Assembly: GCA_002702655.1 (NCBI GenBank)
Contig: PABB01000033.1
Location: 41,690-105,689, forward strand
DNA: 64,000 nt
Source of the DNA: Planctomycetaceae bacterium
GTDB taxonomy: Bacteria > Planctomycetota > Planctomycetia > Pirellulales > Lacipirellulaceae
Reading direction: 5' to 3'
Position numbers and translations under genes: made by a program. Below are positions 1 to 9,167 of the stretch, in pieces (positions within the stretch are counted from its first letter, which is position 1; every line of letters starts with the position of its first letter). The notes under the pieces were generated by a model. That model had not been told where the DNA came from. It was given only the letters and a program-made list of their open reading frames with translations, and ran no database searches.

Positions 1-3000
1 TCGCTGGCGGCGTTCGCGGCGTTGTAGTAGGTTCCCAGGTCGCCATCGAACGCCTTGTCGATGGTGCTGAAGCCGTCCCATGAACCGGGCGTACCGATCA
101 CGGTTCCGCTGAGCGGCTCGGCCGCAACAGGCGTTGCCGAGGCCGCCGTGCTGAACTTCGATTCCCCCAGAGCAGCGTCCGTGGCGGTCACCACGTAGTA
201 GTAGGTCGTGCCATTGTCGGCCGAGGGGTCCGTGTAGGCGCTGCTCGTCAGCCCCAGCCGGATCGGCGCATAGCCGCTGCCCGGCTTGGTCGAACGGTAA
301 ACCGTGTAGTAGTTGAAATCGCCTTCGGCATTGTCCGCCCAATCCAGAGCGACCGTACCTTCACCGGGCGTGGCCGCCAGGCCTGTCGGCGCGGCCGGGG
401 CCGGATCGCCCGGTGCGATCTCGTCAGAGAGCACGAAGGCGCCGGGCGCCAGCGTCGTCCCCGCGATCGACACGGCATCGATGTAGCCGAACCAGCGATC
501 CACGTGGTCTGTGTTCCACAATCCACGACCGATGCTCCATCCGCCGGCGTGGTACCCACTGCCGGACGCCGTTCCGATCGCCAGCCCGCCGAGGTTTTGA
601 TCCGCAGCCTGCGCGACCAGCACGCCGTCCACGTAGAGCGAGACGGTTGAGCCGTCGGTCGTCCCGGCGACGTGATGAAACACATTGTCGTTCGCGGCGT
701 AGGTCGTGGTCGATCGCAAGTCGACGCTGCGTCCGTTCGCGTCGACATACCGGAAACGAGCGTGGTTCTCGTTATCGAGGCCCAGATACAGGGCCGCGGA
801 CGCCGGGTCATTCGTCGCCACGCCATAGGCGTCGCGGCCCAACACCGTGCGGTAGTAGCCGCTACCGGAGACTGTGGCGAGCGCTTCGACGGTGAACGAC
901 GCCCCGGCAAACTGCTCGACATCCTCGCCGGCTGGCGCACTCCTGGACGACCAAGTGAACGCGGCCGGATAGTCTCCCGACGCCTTGATGCTCAGATCGC
1001 CGTCCTCGCTGTTGTTGGACCAGGAGAAGCCCGCAGCGGGAAAGTCCCACGTTGTGATGTGGTTGCCGTTGCCGGACTTGTCGTAGGCGGCGATCCGCCA
1101 GGTGTTGTAGGCGTCCGAGTCCGGCAAGGCGACGCCGTTGGCGGCCCCGAGTCTCGGATCGTCGAAGTCCCAATGCACCAGGAACGTGGCGTTGGGGACG
1201 AACTCGCCGGAGAAAACCGATTCGTTGGCGGATTGGTCCACCGCCGTTACGACATAGTAGTAGGTCGTGCCAGCGACCAGCGTGGTATCCGTGAAGCTGC
1301 TGCTGGCGAGCCCCGAGGCAATCGCGACGTAGCCGCTGCCGCTGGTCGTCGAGCGGTAAACCGTGTAGCTCCCGAGGTCCGGCTCGCTGTTATCCGCCCA
1401 GTCGAGGATGGCAGCGGTCCCGATCGCCTGCGCCGCCAGCCCGGTCGGCGCCGCGGGCGGCAGGGAGTCGACAGCAGTCGCCGAGGCTTCGCTGGAGTAG
1501 ACCGACTCGTTGGCGTCGACGTCCGCTGCCGTGACCACATAGTAGTAGGTCGCGCCGTCGATCAGGGCGTCGTCCGTGTAGTCGCTGGTCGCCACCCCGT
1601 AGGCCACCGGCGTGTAGTCGCCGCCGTTGGTCGTTGCCCGGTAGACGTTGTACCCGTCCAGATCAGCCTCGCCATTGTCGGCCCAATCCAAGTTGACGCC
1701 GCCGTTGACCGCCGTGGCAACCAGGCTGCTCGGAGCGGACGGAGCCGTCGCGTCGCGGAACGTGACCAAAAGCTCGCTGCTACTCAGCACGGGATTGAGC
1801 GTATAGCTGCGGGGCGAGCCGACCGGCAGGCCGTTGAGGTAGACCTGATCCACCTCGAAGCCCGCGGCCGGCGCAAAACTGAAGGTTTGCACGGCGCCAT
1901 TGCTGACCACCACGTCGCCGGCCGGACTGATGGCCCCGTTGGCGCCGGCCGAGGCCGAGATGGTAAACGTGGCCGGGTTGTAATCCCACCATTTGGTGTA
2001 GATATCGGCCGTGCCGGTCACTCCGGCGCCGAGGTCCACCCGGTAGTCAAACTTGGCCGTGCGAGTTTGCTCGCCTTCGTAAATGTAGTCGGTGTTGCAC
2101 ACCACCGCGACCACGACATTGTTCAGCACGTCGCCCACTGGCAGCGAAGCGACGCCGCTGGCAACCGGTTCGCCGTAGTGGATCACGCCATCGATGTCGC
2201 GATACACCAATTGCAAACTCATGTTCTCGCCGAGCGGATTAAACGTCACCGACACGCTGTCGGCCGCCGGATCGATCGTCAACGGGATCTGGTTCGCGCC
2301 TGACCACCCCGGCAGGGTGCGCGCCTCCGGGGTCAGCGTGCCGCCGTTGTTCGTCGTGGCCACGTAGTTGGTCATCTTCCAGGGCTCGACATCCACGTCG
2401 ATATTCGTTCCCTCTTCCTCAACCTCCACGCCCCAGTAGTTGTGCAACAGTTGACGGAAGGCATGCGACCACTGCGCGAAATCGCTGAATGCCTGGCGTC
2501 CGCGATATTCCTGGATCACGCGGCGCGCTTGGGCGTCGCCGATTCCCCCCGGCGCCAGGGCCATGTCCTGCAGCAAGTAGCCGCTGTGCTCGGCGTTCCA
2601 AATCCAGGGAATGCTCTTGGGCCCCAGGATCACCTCCAGCGCATGCGGGAAGGCTTCGCCATACTGGTAGCCGCCGAGAATTTCACGCCAAGTGAAAATC
2701 TGCCCGTTCGCATTGCTCTTGTTGACGCCCTGGGCGGCTGGTCCGCCGAACGTGCCGTCCTGTAGCCAGCCGGAGTAGCTTTCGATGGGGATGAAGGGGG
2801 CAATCTGCGAGCCGACGCTCAAGCCGCCCATGCCGGTGAACGAACCGCTCCGCTGCGACTCCATCGTCCCCTGCAGCCACACGTTGAACGATTCGTGCGC
2901 CCACGCGGAGTTATGGCCGCCGGGCATGTTGGCGAAGATCGCGTGAATGCCCTCGTGGATCATCGCCCCCGTCTGGAAGTCGTCTCGGTGGGCGGGGTCA

Positions 3001-3686
3001 AAGGAGCTCACCGGGATGTACGAGGCCAGCACGTTGTGCCACGGCTCGCCGTTCCACCCCACGGTGCCCATCCAACCGCCGGGATCGGTGTTCGAGGCGT
3101 TGTCGGTGCTCAGGCCCGAACCAAAGAGATAGACCGTGCTGTAGAAGCCGTTTTGGGCCAGCTTGTCGCGGGGCCAGCCCATCACGTCGGTGATGTAGGC
3201 GAAGTCCTCGTTGAACCGCTCGATCATCGGAATCCAAGCGGCGTCGGTCACGATGGGGTTCTTGTCCTCACCCCAGACGAAACTCCACCACTCGTCAGCG
3301 TAGACGCCCTCGACGCCGGACACAGCCGGAATGATCTTCGTCGGCGGCTCCAGCGGACCGAACTCCTCGTTGAAGTCGTACGCAATGTTCGGGCTGTACG
3401 CCGGCCACTGGAACTCCTGGTTGACCGCTCCGTAGTTGCCGTCCCACTGCTGCAGGTCGGCGGCCGTGTACTGCGTGGAAGCGCCGCGCTGCCATGCGAG
3501 GAAGTCGTGCCCGTTGACCGCGCCGTTGAGATCGAAATCCCCCGGCGTGACGGACAGCAACTGGCGCACCTCCAGGGTTTCGACCGTCAACCGTCGAAGT
3601 GCGCTCTGCGCAGCACGCGGCTCGGGATGTTCCCGTTGGAGAACCCGTCGACGGATTTTGCGTAGAAAACTCGAACTTCGTCCCAC
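1..3686 (-). CDS. Secreted metallopeptidase-like protein with FN3, LamG-like and discoidin-like modules (3' end outside window)
   Basis: Open frame running off the left edge, at least 1,228 residues. The GTG start at 3686 is chosen because GGGG lies just upstream and it gives a basic leader ending in the planctomycete-type motif LEVRQLLS; no ATG is in frame. An EF-hand/dockerin-like segment (DFDLNGAVNGHDFLAWQRG) lies near residues 47-68. A HEGIH zinc motif sits at 244-248, with a candidate third ligand in HESF at residue 265, which looks gluzincin-like. Then come two FN3 repeats (about 643-830), a LamG/concanavalin-like lectin domain (about 832-1090), a third FN3, and the beginning of what looks like an F5/8 type C (discoidin) domain (KAFDGDLGTYYNA). 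The likely role is a surface or secreted protease or glycan-binding hydrolase. The exact peptidase family is not recognised. The call is firm on modules and moderate on catalysis. Confidence 0.75.
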   Translation of the reverse strand, partial: MGRSSSFLRKIRRRVLQREHPEPRAAQSALRRLTVETLEVRQLLSVTPGDFDLNGAVNGHDFLAWQRGASTQYTAADLQQWDGNYGAVNQEFQWPAYSPNIAYDFNEEFGPLEPPTKIIPAVSGVEGVYADEWWSFVWGEDKNPIVTDAAWIPMIERFNEDFAYITDVMGWPRDKLAQNGFYSTVYLFGSGLSTDNASNTDPGGWMGTVGWNGEPWHNVLASYIPVSSFDPAHRDDFQTGAMIHEGIHAIFANMPGGHNSAWAHESFNVWLQGTMESQRSGSFTGMGGLSVGSQIAPFIPIESYSGWLQDGTFGGPAAQGVNKSNANGQIFTWREILGGYQYGEAFPHALEVILGPKSIPWIWNAEHSGYLLQDMALAPGGIGDAQARRVIQEYRGRQAFSDFAQWSHAFRQLLHNYWGVEVEEEGTNIDVDVEPWKMTNYVATTNNGGTLTPEARTLPGWSGANQIPLTIDPAADSVSVTFNPLGENMSLQLVYRDIDGVIHYGEPVASGVASLPVGDVLNNVVVAVVCNTDYIYEGEQTRTAKFDYRVDLGAGVTGTADIYTKWWDYNPATFTISASAGANGAISPAGDVVVSNGAVQTFSFAPAAGFEVDQVYLNGLPVGSPRSYTLNPVLSSSELLVTFRDATAPSAPSSLVATAVNGGVNLDWADNGEADLDGYNVYRATTNGGDYTPVAYGVATSDYTDDALIDGATYYYVVTAADVDANESVYSSEASATAVDSLPPAAPTGLAAQAIGTAAILDWADNSEPDLGSYTVYRSTTSGSGYVAIASGLASSSFTDTTLVAGTTYYYVVTAVDQSANESVFSGEFVPNATFLVHWDFDDPRLGAANGVALPDSDAYNTWRIAAYDKSGNGNHITTWDFPAAGFSWSNNSEDGDLSIKASGDYPAAFTWSSRSAPAGEDVEQFAGASFTVEALATVSGSGYYRTVLGRDAYGVATNDPASAALYLGLDNENHARFRYVDANGRSVDLRSTTTYAANDNVFHHVAGTTDGSTVSLYVDGVLVAQAADQNLGGLAIGTASGSGYHAGGWSIGRGLWNTDHVDRWFGYIDAVSIAGTTLAPGAFVLSDEIAPGDPAPAAPTGLAATPGEGTVALDWADNAEGDFNYYTVYRSTKPGSGYAPIRLGLTSSAYTDPSADNGTTYYYVVTATDAALGESKFSTAASATPVAAEPLSGTVIGTPGSWDGFSTIDKAFDGDLGTYYNAANAAS

Positions 3687-4304
3687 TCTGTTCCCCTTGC
3701 ATGCTGCCGGGTTCACCAGGTCGTGGAGTCACGAACGGCTCCCGGCATGCAGCCTCCGGCATGATCTCCTGTGCAGTATAACCGCGGCGTCTGCCGTCGC
3801 CGGTGGCTGGTGCGCACCGATTCTTTAGAATCCCCGCGTGCTTGGCAGGCGAGGGAGTGTGCTGACCCCGCCAGCTAGGGACCTGCCACTTTGGCGAGCC
3901 CGCTTTCGCGCGCTCGCGGCCCCGTCATCCCCGGCGAGTTTTGCTGGAAAAGGGGCCACGGCATCGGGTAGAGTTGATGCTGCCGGTCGCGCTGGGGTGT
4001 GGGTCGCCGCAGCGGGCGCGTGCCGGGGACCGGATGGCCGCGAGTTTTGCTCGCCCGCGGGGAGTTTTGCTGGCAATACTCGCGGAGGGTGATTGCCGGC
4101 GGTCGACGTATCTCAAAGGGCAGCAATTCGTTAGCGGGAATCGGTCCAACCCGTCGTGCGGAGTTTTGCTCGCGAAATCGCGTTGGCGTGCAAAAGCAAA
4201 ACGACGGACACCACAGAGCCGCGACAGGTGGTCGCGGGGCGCCGGCGATGACGTCGCCCTTGCGAGGCCAGCCGCATTCCGCGACCAGCGGTCGCGGCTT
4301 TCCC
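3687..4304. other. Intergenic region with short repeats and hairpins
   Basis: About 620 nt without a convincing gene. It holds four exact copies of GAGTTTTGCT (3936-3945, 4042-4051, 4062-4071, 4161-4170). At least one of these sits in a short hairpin (GCGAG-TTTTG-CTCGC near 4041). Two near-identical palindromes, CCGCGAC...GTCGCGG, lie at 4219-4237 and 4279-4297. The second is directly behind the stop of the barrel-protein gene and could terminate it, although no U-tract follows. Confidence 0.55.
4279..4297 (-). terminator. Hairpin just downstream of the outer-membrane barrel gene
   Basis: A perfect 8-bp stem (CCGCGACC / GGTCGCGG) with a 3-nt loop, about 8 nt after the TAA stop of the minus-strand gene ending at 4305. 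It could act as a terminator or mRNA-stabilising hairpin. The lack of a downstream U-tract and a sister palindrome at 4219-4237 make a REP-type repeat equally possible. Confidence 0.35.
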
Positions 4305-6146
4305 TTAGAATTTTTTTCGCAGTTCGACCCGTCCGCCGTTGATGTCGTTGGCGTTTTCCAGCCAGCCGTGCATCGCGTCCATGCGGATCAGCCAGGTGTT
4401 GTTCAGCGGTTGTTGGAATCGGACTCCCACCGCGTATTGATCGCCGGGGGCGATGCGCGCGGCGTCGTTGCCGTGGGTTTGCACCGCGGCGGCTTCGACA
4501 ATCAGTTGCCGGTCGAACGCCCGGCCCAGCAGGTCGACGCCGACCGCGGCGCCGTAGGTGTTGTTGCCCGAGTCGTCCAACAGCGGATACCCGGTCAGCA
4601 GATCGCTCTCGAAGTTGATGCCGGTGTTCTTCAGCGGCCCCTGCAGCCGCCCCAGCGGTTGCGGCTGGCGGAAGCCGGCGAAGAAGTTGGCGTACGGAAT
4701 CACGTTGTAGGGGTTGCGAGTCAGGAAGCTGTTTTCGATAAGCACCAGAAAGCCGTCGGCGGACCGCTGATCGCGCGGGCCGCCTTGGCCCGTGTTGGCG
4801 ATCAGCCGCACCGAGTTGCTCACCAAGTTCAGATAGCGCCGCGTGTAGCTGACGCCCAAGTTATGGTAGCTGCGGCCCAGGTCCTCGGGATCGTCGACAT
4901 ACGCGTAGCCGACTTCGATGTACCCGCCGCGGCGTTCGATGAACGTGGTCGCCCCGACGAAGGCGGCTTCCCGGCCGTCGACGCCAAACGCGCGGGTGGT
5001 CAGTTGGTTGAAGCCCACGAACACGGTCGTGTCGAAGTTCGACCAATCGAGCACGGGATTATTGCGAGCCGGGATGGTCACCGCCGCGCCGACGAACGCG
5101 TCTTCCAGCCAGATGCCGTTCTGCAGCACCAAGGGGATCAACCCGGCAGCGAACGGCAGATCAAACGGCGGACTGGTTCCCGTCGCTCCGCCCAGAATCC
5201 AACCCAGGTCGCCCTCGATGAACATCGTGTCGGTGTTGGGGTCCCAGCCGTCGAAGAATTCCTGCACCTCGCTGTCGCCGTCGTCAAACACAATGCCGCT
5301 GAAGTTCTGTCCCTGATCCAACGGCCCCCAGAACATGTGGAACCGCTCGGTCGCGGTCAGCCAAAAGTCGATGTCCAGGTTCAACCGATTGGCCCAGACG
5401 GTTTGCCCGTTGGCGACGTTCTGGTTGTAAGCGACCGCGGTGCGAAAGTCGCCAAAGACGTAGAACTTGGGATGGGTGGGGTTGGTCACGCCCAGGCACG
5501 TGCCCGAGGGCGCCCAAGGGCCGGTGTCGTACAGCGGCGTGAACAATTCGATCGCCGGCCGCTGGTTGGGGTTCAGGTGCTTGCCGCCGTAGATGCCCAA
5601 CTCGCCGCAGGCCCAGTAGTCGTCGATCAGCCAGGGGTCGGTGGAGAAGTCCCCCGAGCAGTACGGCCGTTCGCATGCCTGTCCATCGTGGTGATGGGGG
5701 TGAGCGCGCATCACGCCGCCGTCGAGCTCCGCCGGCGCCGGCATCTGGTCCCACGGCGGGGCGTGCATCGACACCTCGCCGGGGGCGTAGGGGGCGATTG
5801 GCGTGTAGCGGCCGAGCGAGCGTTGGAAGCCCGGGCCCGCGACGCCGGGGTGCGGGCCCGGCGCTAAGCCGCAAGCGGGGCCGCAATTAGCTATGGAGTT
5901 GCTCTCCGCCACTTGAGGGGGAGATGTCGGGGGAGGGGCGATACGCGTCGCGACCTGCACTGGTTGAAGAGGGGGCTGCGCCGCGAGGGGCGGAGCGATC
6001 GCTGGCGCTTCGAACAGCGTCGACTGGGCCCGGCTTGCACTAACCAACGTCACCAGCGCGCACGCGACCGCCGCGGTCAGCCATCGTCTGGCCGCCGCGT
6101 CGGGGCGTTGCACAAGGTGTCGCTGATTCGTTTCCATTCGCGCCAA
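4305..6146 (-). CDS. Outer-membrane beta-barrel (porin-like) protein
   Basis: 613 residues. A signal peptide occupies about residues 1-40 (hydrophobic WLTAAVACALVTLVSASRA). A proline-rich stretch and a His/Cys-rich patch (HPHHHDG, CERPYC, WACGELG) follow. The rest alternates short hydrophobic strands and polar turns and ends in RVELRKKF; a terminal Phe is the usual C-terminal signal of BAM-inserted barrels. The family was not recognised; planctomycete genomes carry many such putative porins. It starts 36 nt after the stop of the multihaem cytochrome gene on the same strand, so the two are probably co-transcribed, and the barrel could seat the cytochrome in the outer membrane. An ATG three codons downstream is an alternative start. 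Barrel assignment is moderately sure; the link to electron transfer is inference. Confidence 0.7.
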   Translation of the reverse strand: MARMETNQRHLVQRPDAAARRWLTAAVACALVTLVSASRAQSTLFEAPAIAPPLAAQPPLQPVQVATRIAPPPTSPPQVAESNSIANCGPACGLAPGPHPGVAGPGFQRSLGRYTPIAPYAPGEVSMHAPPWDQMPAPAELDGGVMRAHPHHHDGQACERPYCSGDFSTDPWLIDDYWACGELGIYGGKHLNPNQRPAIELFTPLYDTGPWAPSGTCLGVTNPTHPKFYVFGDFRTAVAYNQNVANGQTVWANRLNLDIDFWLTATERFHMFWGPLDQGQNFSGIVFDDGDSEVQEFFDGWDPNTDTMFIEGDLGWILGGATGTSPPFDLPFAAGLIPLVLQNGIWLEDAFVGAAVTIPARNNPVLDWSNFDTTVFVGFNQLTTRAFGVDGREAAFVGATTFIERRGGYIEVGYAYVDDPEDLGRSYHNLGVSYTRRYLNLVSNSVRLIANTGQGGPRDQRSADGFLVLIENSFLTRNPYNVIPYANFFAGFRQPQPLGRLQGPLKNTGINFESDLLTGYPLLDDSGNNTYGAAVGVDLLGRAFDRQLIVEAAAVQTHGNDAARIAPGDQYAVGVRFQQPLNNTWLIRMDAMHGWLENANDINGGRVELRKKF

Positions 6147-6182
6147 TTCGCGTCATCCGCGGGCTCGCTCCGAGCGCCGCGG

Positions 6183-8843
6183 CTATCGCACAATGAACTC
6201 CACGCTCGACTGGTGGAAATCGAGAATTCCATCGTTCATCGCTTGCATCATCTCGGGGGTGCTCTTGCAGAACCGCATAAAGTACAGCGGCTCCAACCGG
6301 CTGCGCATGCGGAACGTGAGCCGATAGCGGCCTGGCTCGCACATCAGCTCTGCCGGCACGCGGTACGGCACGCGCCGCGAGCCCAACGGCGCCAGCGAGC
6401 GGGCCTCCATGCGGATGAACGGCGGGTGGTTGATCACCGTGATCGGCTGCGCCCCCGGGCGGATGAACGGCAACTGGTCAAAGTCCACGTTCACCGGCAG
6501 GTAGAACTCGCGGTCCGTGCCCTTGGCGCCGGTGATCAGGAACATCGTCTGCAGGTTGAACAGTTGGCTGTCGAAGGCGAGCCGCTTGTTTCGCACGTCG
6601 ACGCTGTGGATGTCGGCCAGATCGCCCAGCGAGTCGAGGTACCCCGACTCCCACAGCCGATTGCCGCGCGGGCCGATCAACGCCACGTTGGCCCACAGTT
6701 GCGGCTGGGCGCCCAGCGAGGCGGTCGGCAGGTTGTGTCCCTCGTTGGTGTTGACGACCACGTAATTGAACTGAAGCGGCTGCCCGCGCGTGGGCGGCTG
6801 CTGGAAGAACGGCCCATCGACGTGCGAGCCGTTTTCCATCACCGCCGACCGGATCCGATCCTTCGCGGCCCGCTTCTTCAGGTTGTCGTCGATGATCTCT
6901 CGGGCGTCGGCGCGGTCGTCGGTCTCCTTCCAAACCTCGGGGAAGTCAACGCACACGCGGCCGTCTTTCACGGCGTCTTCGAACTCGTCGGTTCCCCACC
7001 CGGCGCGCCAGTCGAACAGCAGCCACTCGCGCATCGTCCAGCGATACGCCTTGGGGTTGAAGGGAAACACGCCGGGATGCGCGATCGAATAGCCCGGGCC
7101 GTAGAACACGTGGTTGCTGTGCCGGCGCTGCTCGTTGACCTTCTTCTTGTTCACCACCGCGGCGGGGCCGTACTCGAAGCCGCTGGGCACGCCGGGGATG
7201 CGGCCCATGTGACAGTCCTGGCAGCGAATGCCCTTCTTGCACGCCGGGCTGGCGCGGTACTGCTCCCAGACCACCTCAAGCTTGATGCCCGGGTAGACCG
7301 CCACCTGGTGGCAGGTGATGCAGAAGTCGCTCTTGCCGAGTTGCGGGTTGTAGAACCCCGCGCGGTGCATCGCTTGGCCCGGGCCCTTGTCATCGGGCGA
7401 AGTCTTCAGCTTGAAATGGTCTTTCTTGGCGATCGCCTCGGCGACGCCCGCGCCGCCGATCGAGCCGTACACGGGGTCGTAGAGATCGCCGGGCACGATT
7501 CGCCGCTCGCCGTTGGTGCGGCCGTAGAACTCGTTCACGCGATGGCAGGCGACGCAGGTCACCCCCTCGCGGGCCACCTGCGGCAGGTCCCACAGCGGCG
7601 CGGCGCGGGAGATCCCCAGCGACGTCCCCGCCGGCGAATGGCACCGGTAGCAGAAGTAGCCGATGGTCCCCTGGGCGACGTCGTTGATGGTTTGCTCGAA
7701 CTTATGGAACATCGGCGAGACCATCGCGTAGGCGTGGCTCGACATGCTCCACTCGTCGTAGATCTGTTCGTGGCAGGTGCGGCACTCCGTGGCCGCGGGG
7801 TAGAGCGACTTGGCCACGAACTCGCACCGCTCAAGCGGCGTCTGCGGCTCGTCGGATTTCTTGTCGTCCTTGTCGGCCGATTTGCCCGGGGGCGCGCGGC
7901 GGGGGCCGACATGCGGGTTGGGCGTCCCGGAGGGCGGCGGCCGGAACAGAGAACCGTTGCCCTGACGATCGCCATCAGCGGCTCCGTCGTTGCCCGCGTC
8001 GGCTGTGGGTTGCTGAGCCGGATTGTTTTGGCCTGGCGGGCGCGGCAAGTCCTCGGCCCCGTCGAGCAGATCGTCGCCCGGCGCCAACAGGTTGTCGTCG
8101 CCGGCCGACGCGTTCGCCCGCGGCAACGGGGCGCCGCCCGGTTGCGGCGGCGGCGCGAACAGTTGGTCTTCGTTCTCCAACACCAAATCGTCTTCGTCGC
8201 CGAGCAGAGAATCGTCTTCGGACGGCGCGGCAGGCTGAGCGGTCGGCGCAGTCGCCGGCGTCGATTCACCACCTGCCGATGGCATCACCAAGTCGTCGAC
8301 GCCGCCCAGCAGATCGTCTTCCTCCGTGTCGTCGTCGGGGACAATCGGCGTCGGCAACGCGGCCACGCGCAGCGGCGCAGGGTAGGTCAATCGCGGAACC
8401 TCGGGCGTCGGCTGCGCGCCTTCGCTCACCGGCGGCAGCGGAACGACCCCCTCGGCAGTTTCGTAGTTGGTTGGCTCAAGCCACTCGGGGTGATTGGCCG
8501 CGGCGATCCACCCCGGGCAGCCGCGCTGGGCGAGCATCTCTTGGATGCGCAGCGCCGTGTCCGCCTGCAGGTTGGCGGCGGCGTCCGCCGCAGTTTGAGG
8601 TTCGGCGACGCTCTCGCTGGCAGGGGCGACCACCGTGGTGTGCGTGACTTGAAGCGTGCGCCGCGAACTTGGCGCGCTCAGGTCGTTGACACGTTCCACC
8701 GGCGCGTGCGTGTCGCTGTCGGACGAAGCGATGTCCCCGCCGCTCAGCGCATAGATCGCCCCCGCGCACAGCACCGCGACGCCGGCGGCGCGCAGCGCGA
8801 GTTGGTCGGGGCGTGGGGGCGGTCGGTGACGCACCAAGAGCAT
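6183..8843 (-). CDS. Pentahaem cytochrome c (cytochrome c554-like) with acidic repeat linker
   Basis: 886 residues from the ATG at 8843; a GTG eight codons upstream (8867) is the alternative start. A membrane-anchor or signal segment (ALRAAGVAVLCAGAIYALSGG) is followed by a long Pro/Asp-rich linker. The linker carries three variants of the same short motif: DDLLGGVDDLV, DDSLLGDEDDLV and DDNLLAPGDDLL. Five CXXCH haem c sites follow at about residues 354 (CRTCH), 398 (CYRCH), 430 (CVACH), 508 (CITCH) and 541 (CQDCH). Spacing and context recall the cytochrome c554 superfamily. The last 300 residues look like a beta-rich domain without haem sites. The gene lies 36 nt upstream of a barrel protein. 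An electron-transfer role across the envelope is likely; donor and acceptor are unknown. Confidence 0.85.
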   Translation of the reverse strand: MLLVRHRPPPRPDQLALRAAGVAVLCAGAIYALSGGDIASSDSDTHAPVERVNDLSAPSSRRTLQVTHTTVVAPASESVAEPQTAADAAANLQADTALRIQEMLAQRGCPGWIAAANHPEWLEPTNYETAEGVVPLPPVSEGAQPTPEVPRLTYPAPLRVAALPTPIVPDDDTEEDDLLGGVDDLVMPSAGGESTPATAPTAQPAAPSEDDSLLGDEDDLVLENEDQLFAPPPQPGGAPLPRANASAGDDNLLAPGDDLLDGAEDLPRPPGQNNPAQQPTADAGNDGAADGDRQGNGSLFRPPPSGTPNPHVGPRRAPPGKSADKDDKKSDEPQTPLERCEFVAKSLYPAATECRTCHEQIYDEWSMSSHAYAMVSPMFHKFEQTINDVAQGTIGYFCYRCHSPAGTSLGISRAAPLWDLPQVAREGVTCVACHRVNEFYGRTNGERRIVPGDLYDPVYGSIGGAGVAEAIAKKDHFKLKTSPDDKGPGQAMHRAGFYNPQLGKSDFCITCHQVAVYPGIKLEVVWEQYRASPACKKGIRCQDCHMGRIPGVPSGFEYGPAAVVNKKKVNEQRRHSNHVFYGPGYSIAHPGVFPFNPKAYRWTMREWLLFDWRAGWGTDEFEDAVKDGRVCVDFPEVWKETDDRADAREIIDDNLKKRAAKDRIRSAVMENGSHVDGPFFQQPPTRGQPLQFNYVVVNTNEGHNLPTASLGAQPQLWANVALIGPRGNRLWESGYLDSLGDLADIHSVDVRNKRLAFDSQLFNLQTMFLITGAKGTDREFYLPVNVDFDQLPFIRPGAQPITVINHPPFIRMEARSLAPLGSRRVPYRVPAELMCEPGRYRLTFRMRSRLEPLYFMRFCKSTPEMMQAMNDGILDFHQSSVEFIVR

Positions 8844-9167
8844 CCTTGCTCGAAGCCGGCGTTGCACGGGGCGCCGGCACTGCTAGCGGGACCGGCAGCG
8901 CGGGGCCAATTGTCGGTTGTCATCGAACCGGTGCAAGCCGCAAGTCGAGCATTCGCCAGCCAACCCGCAGGGTTTACCGTCGATTGACGACGCCCCGACC
9001 GACGACGGTTGAAACGCCCCGTTTTGGCCGACGGCGGCGACGCCCCTCTGCCGGCCGTTTGACCGCCGTTGGGCCCCGTTCTATGCTGCAAGCAGGTCGC
9101 CTGCGGGCGACTTTCTTGGCGTTGTGAGGCGCGCCGAGTCGGAACAGGCTTCTGTGAGGTGGTGTCG
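8844..9167. other. Divergent intergenic region between cytochrome and GH76-like genes
   Basis: About 320 nt that must hold the promoters of both flanking, divergent genes. A short hairpin (GTCGCC-TGCG-GGCGAC, 9096-9111) lies about 55 nt before the plus-strand start. A purine-rich ribosome site, GTGAGGTGG, ends about 7 nt before the ATG at 9168. No convincing -35/-10 pair and no small gene was seen. Confidence 0.4.

Noticed and set aside
672-2303. Long plus-strand open frame of 543 codons
   Set aside because: It is antisense to the modular protein at 1-3686, Arg/Val-rich and without any recognisable domain or ribosome site; a high-GC shadow.
5913-8987. Plus-strand frame of 1,024 codons
   Set aside because: Antisense to the cytochrome, whose five CXXCH motifs and clean leader show the real coding strand; the translation is Arg/His-rich without motifs.
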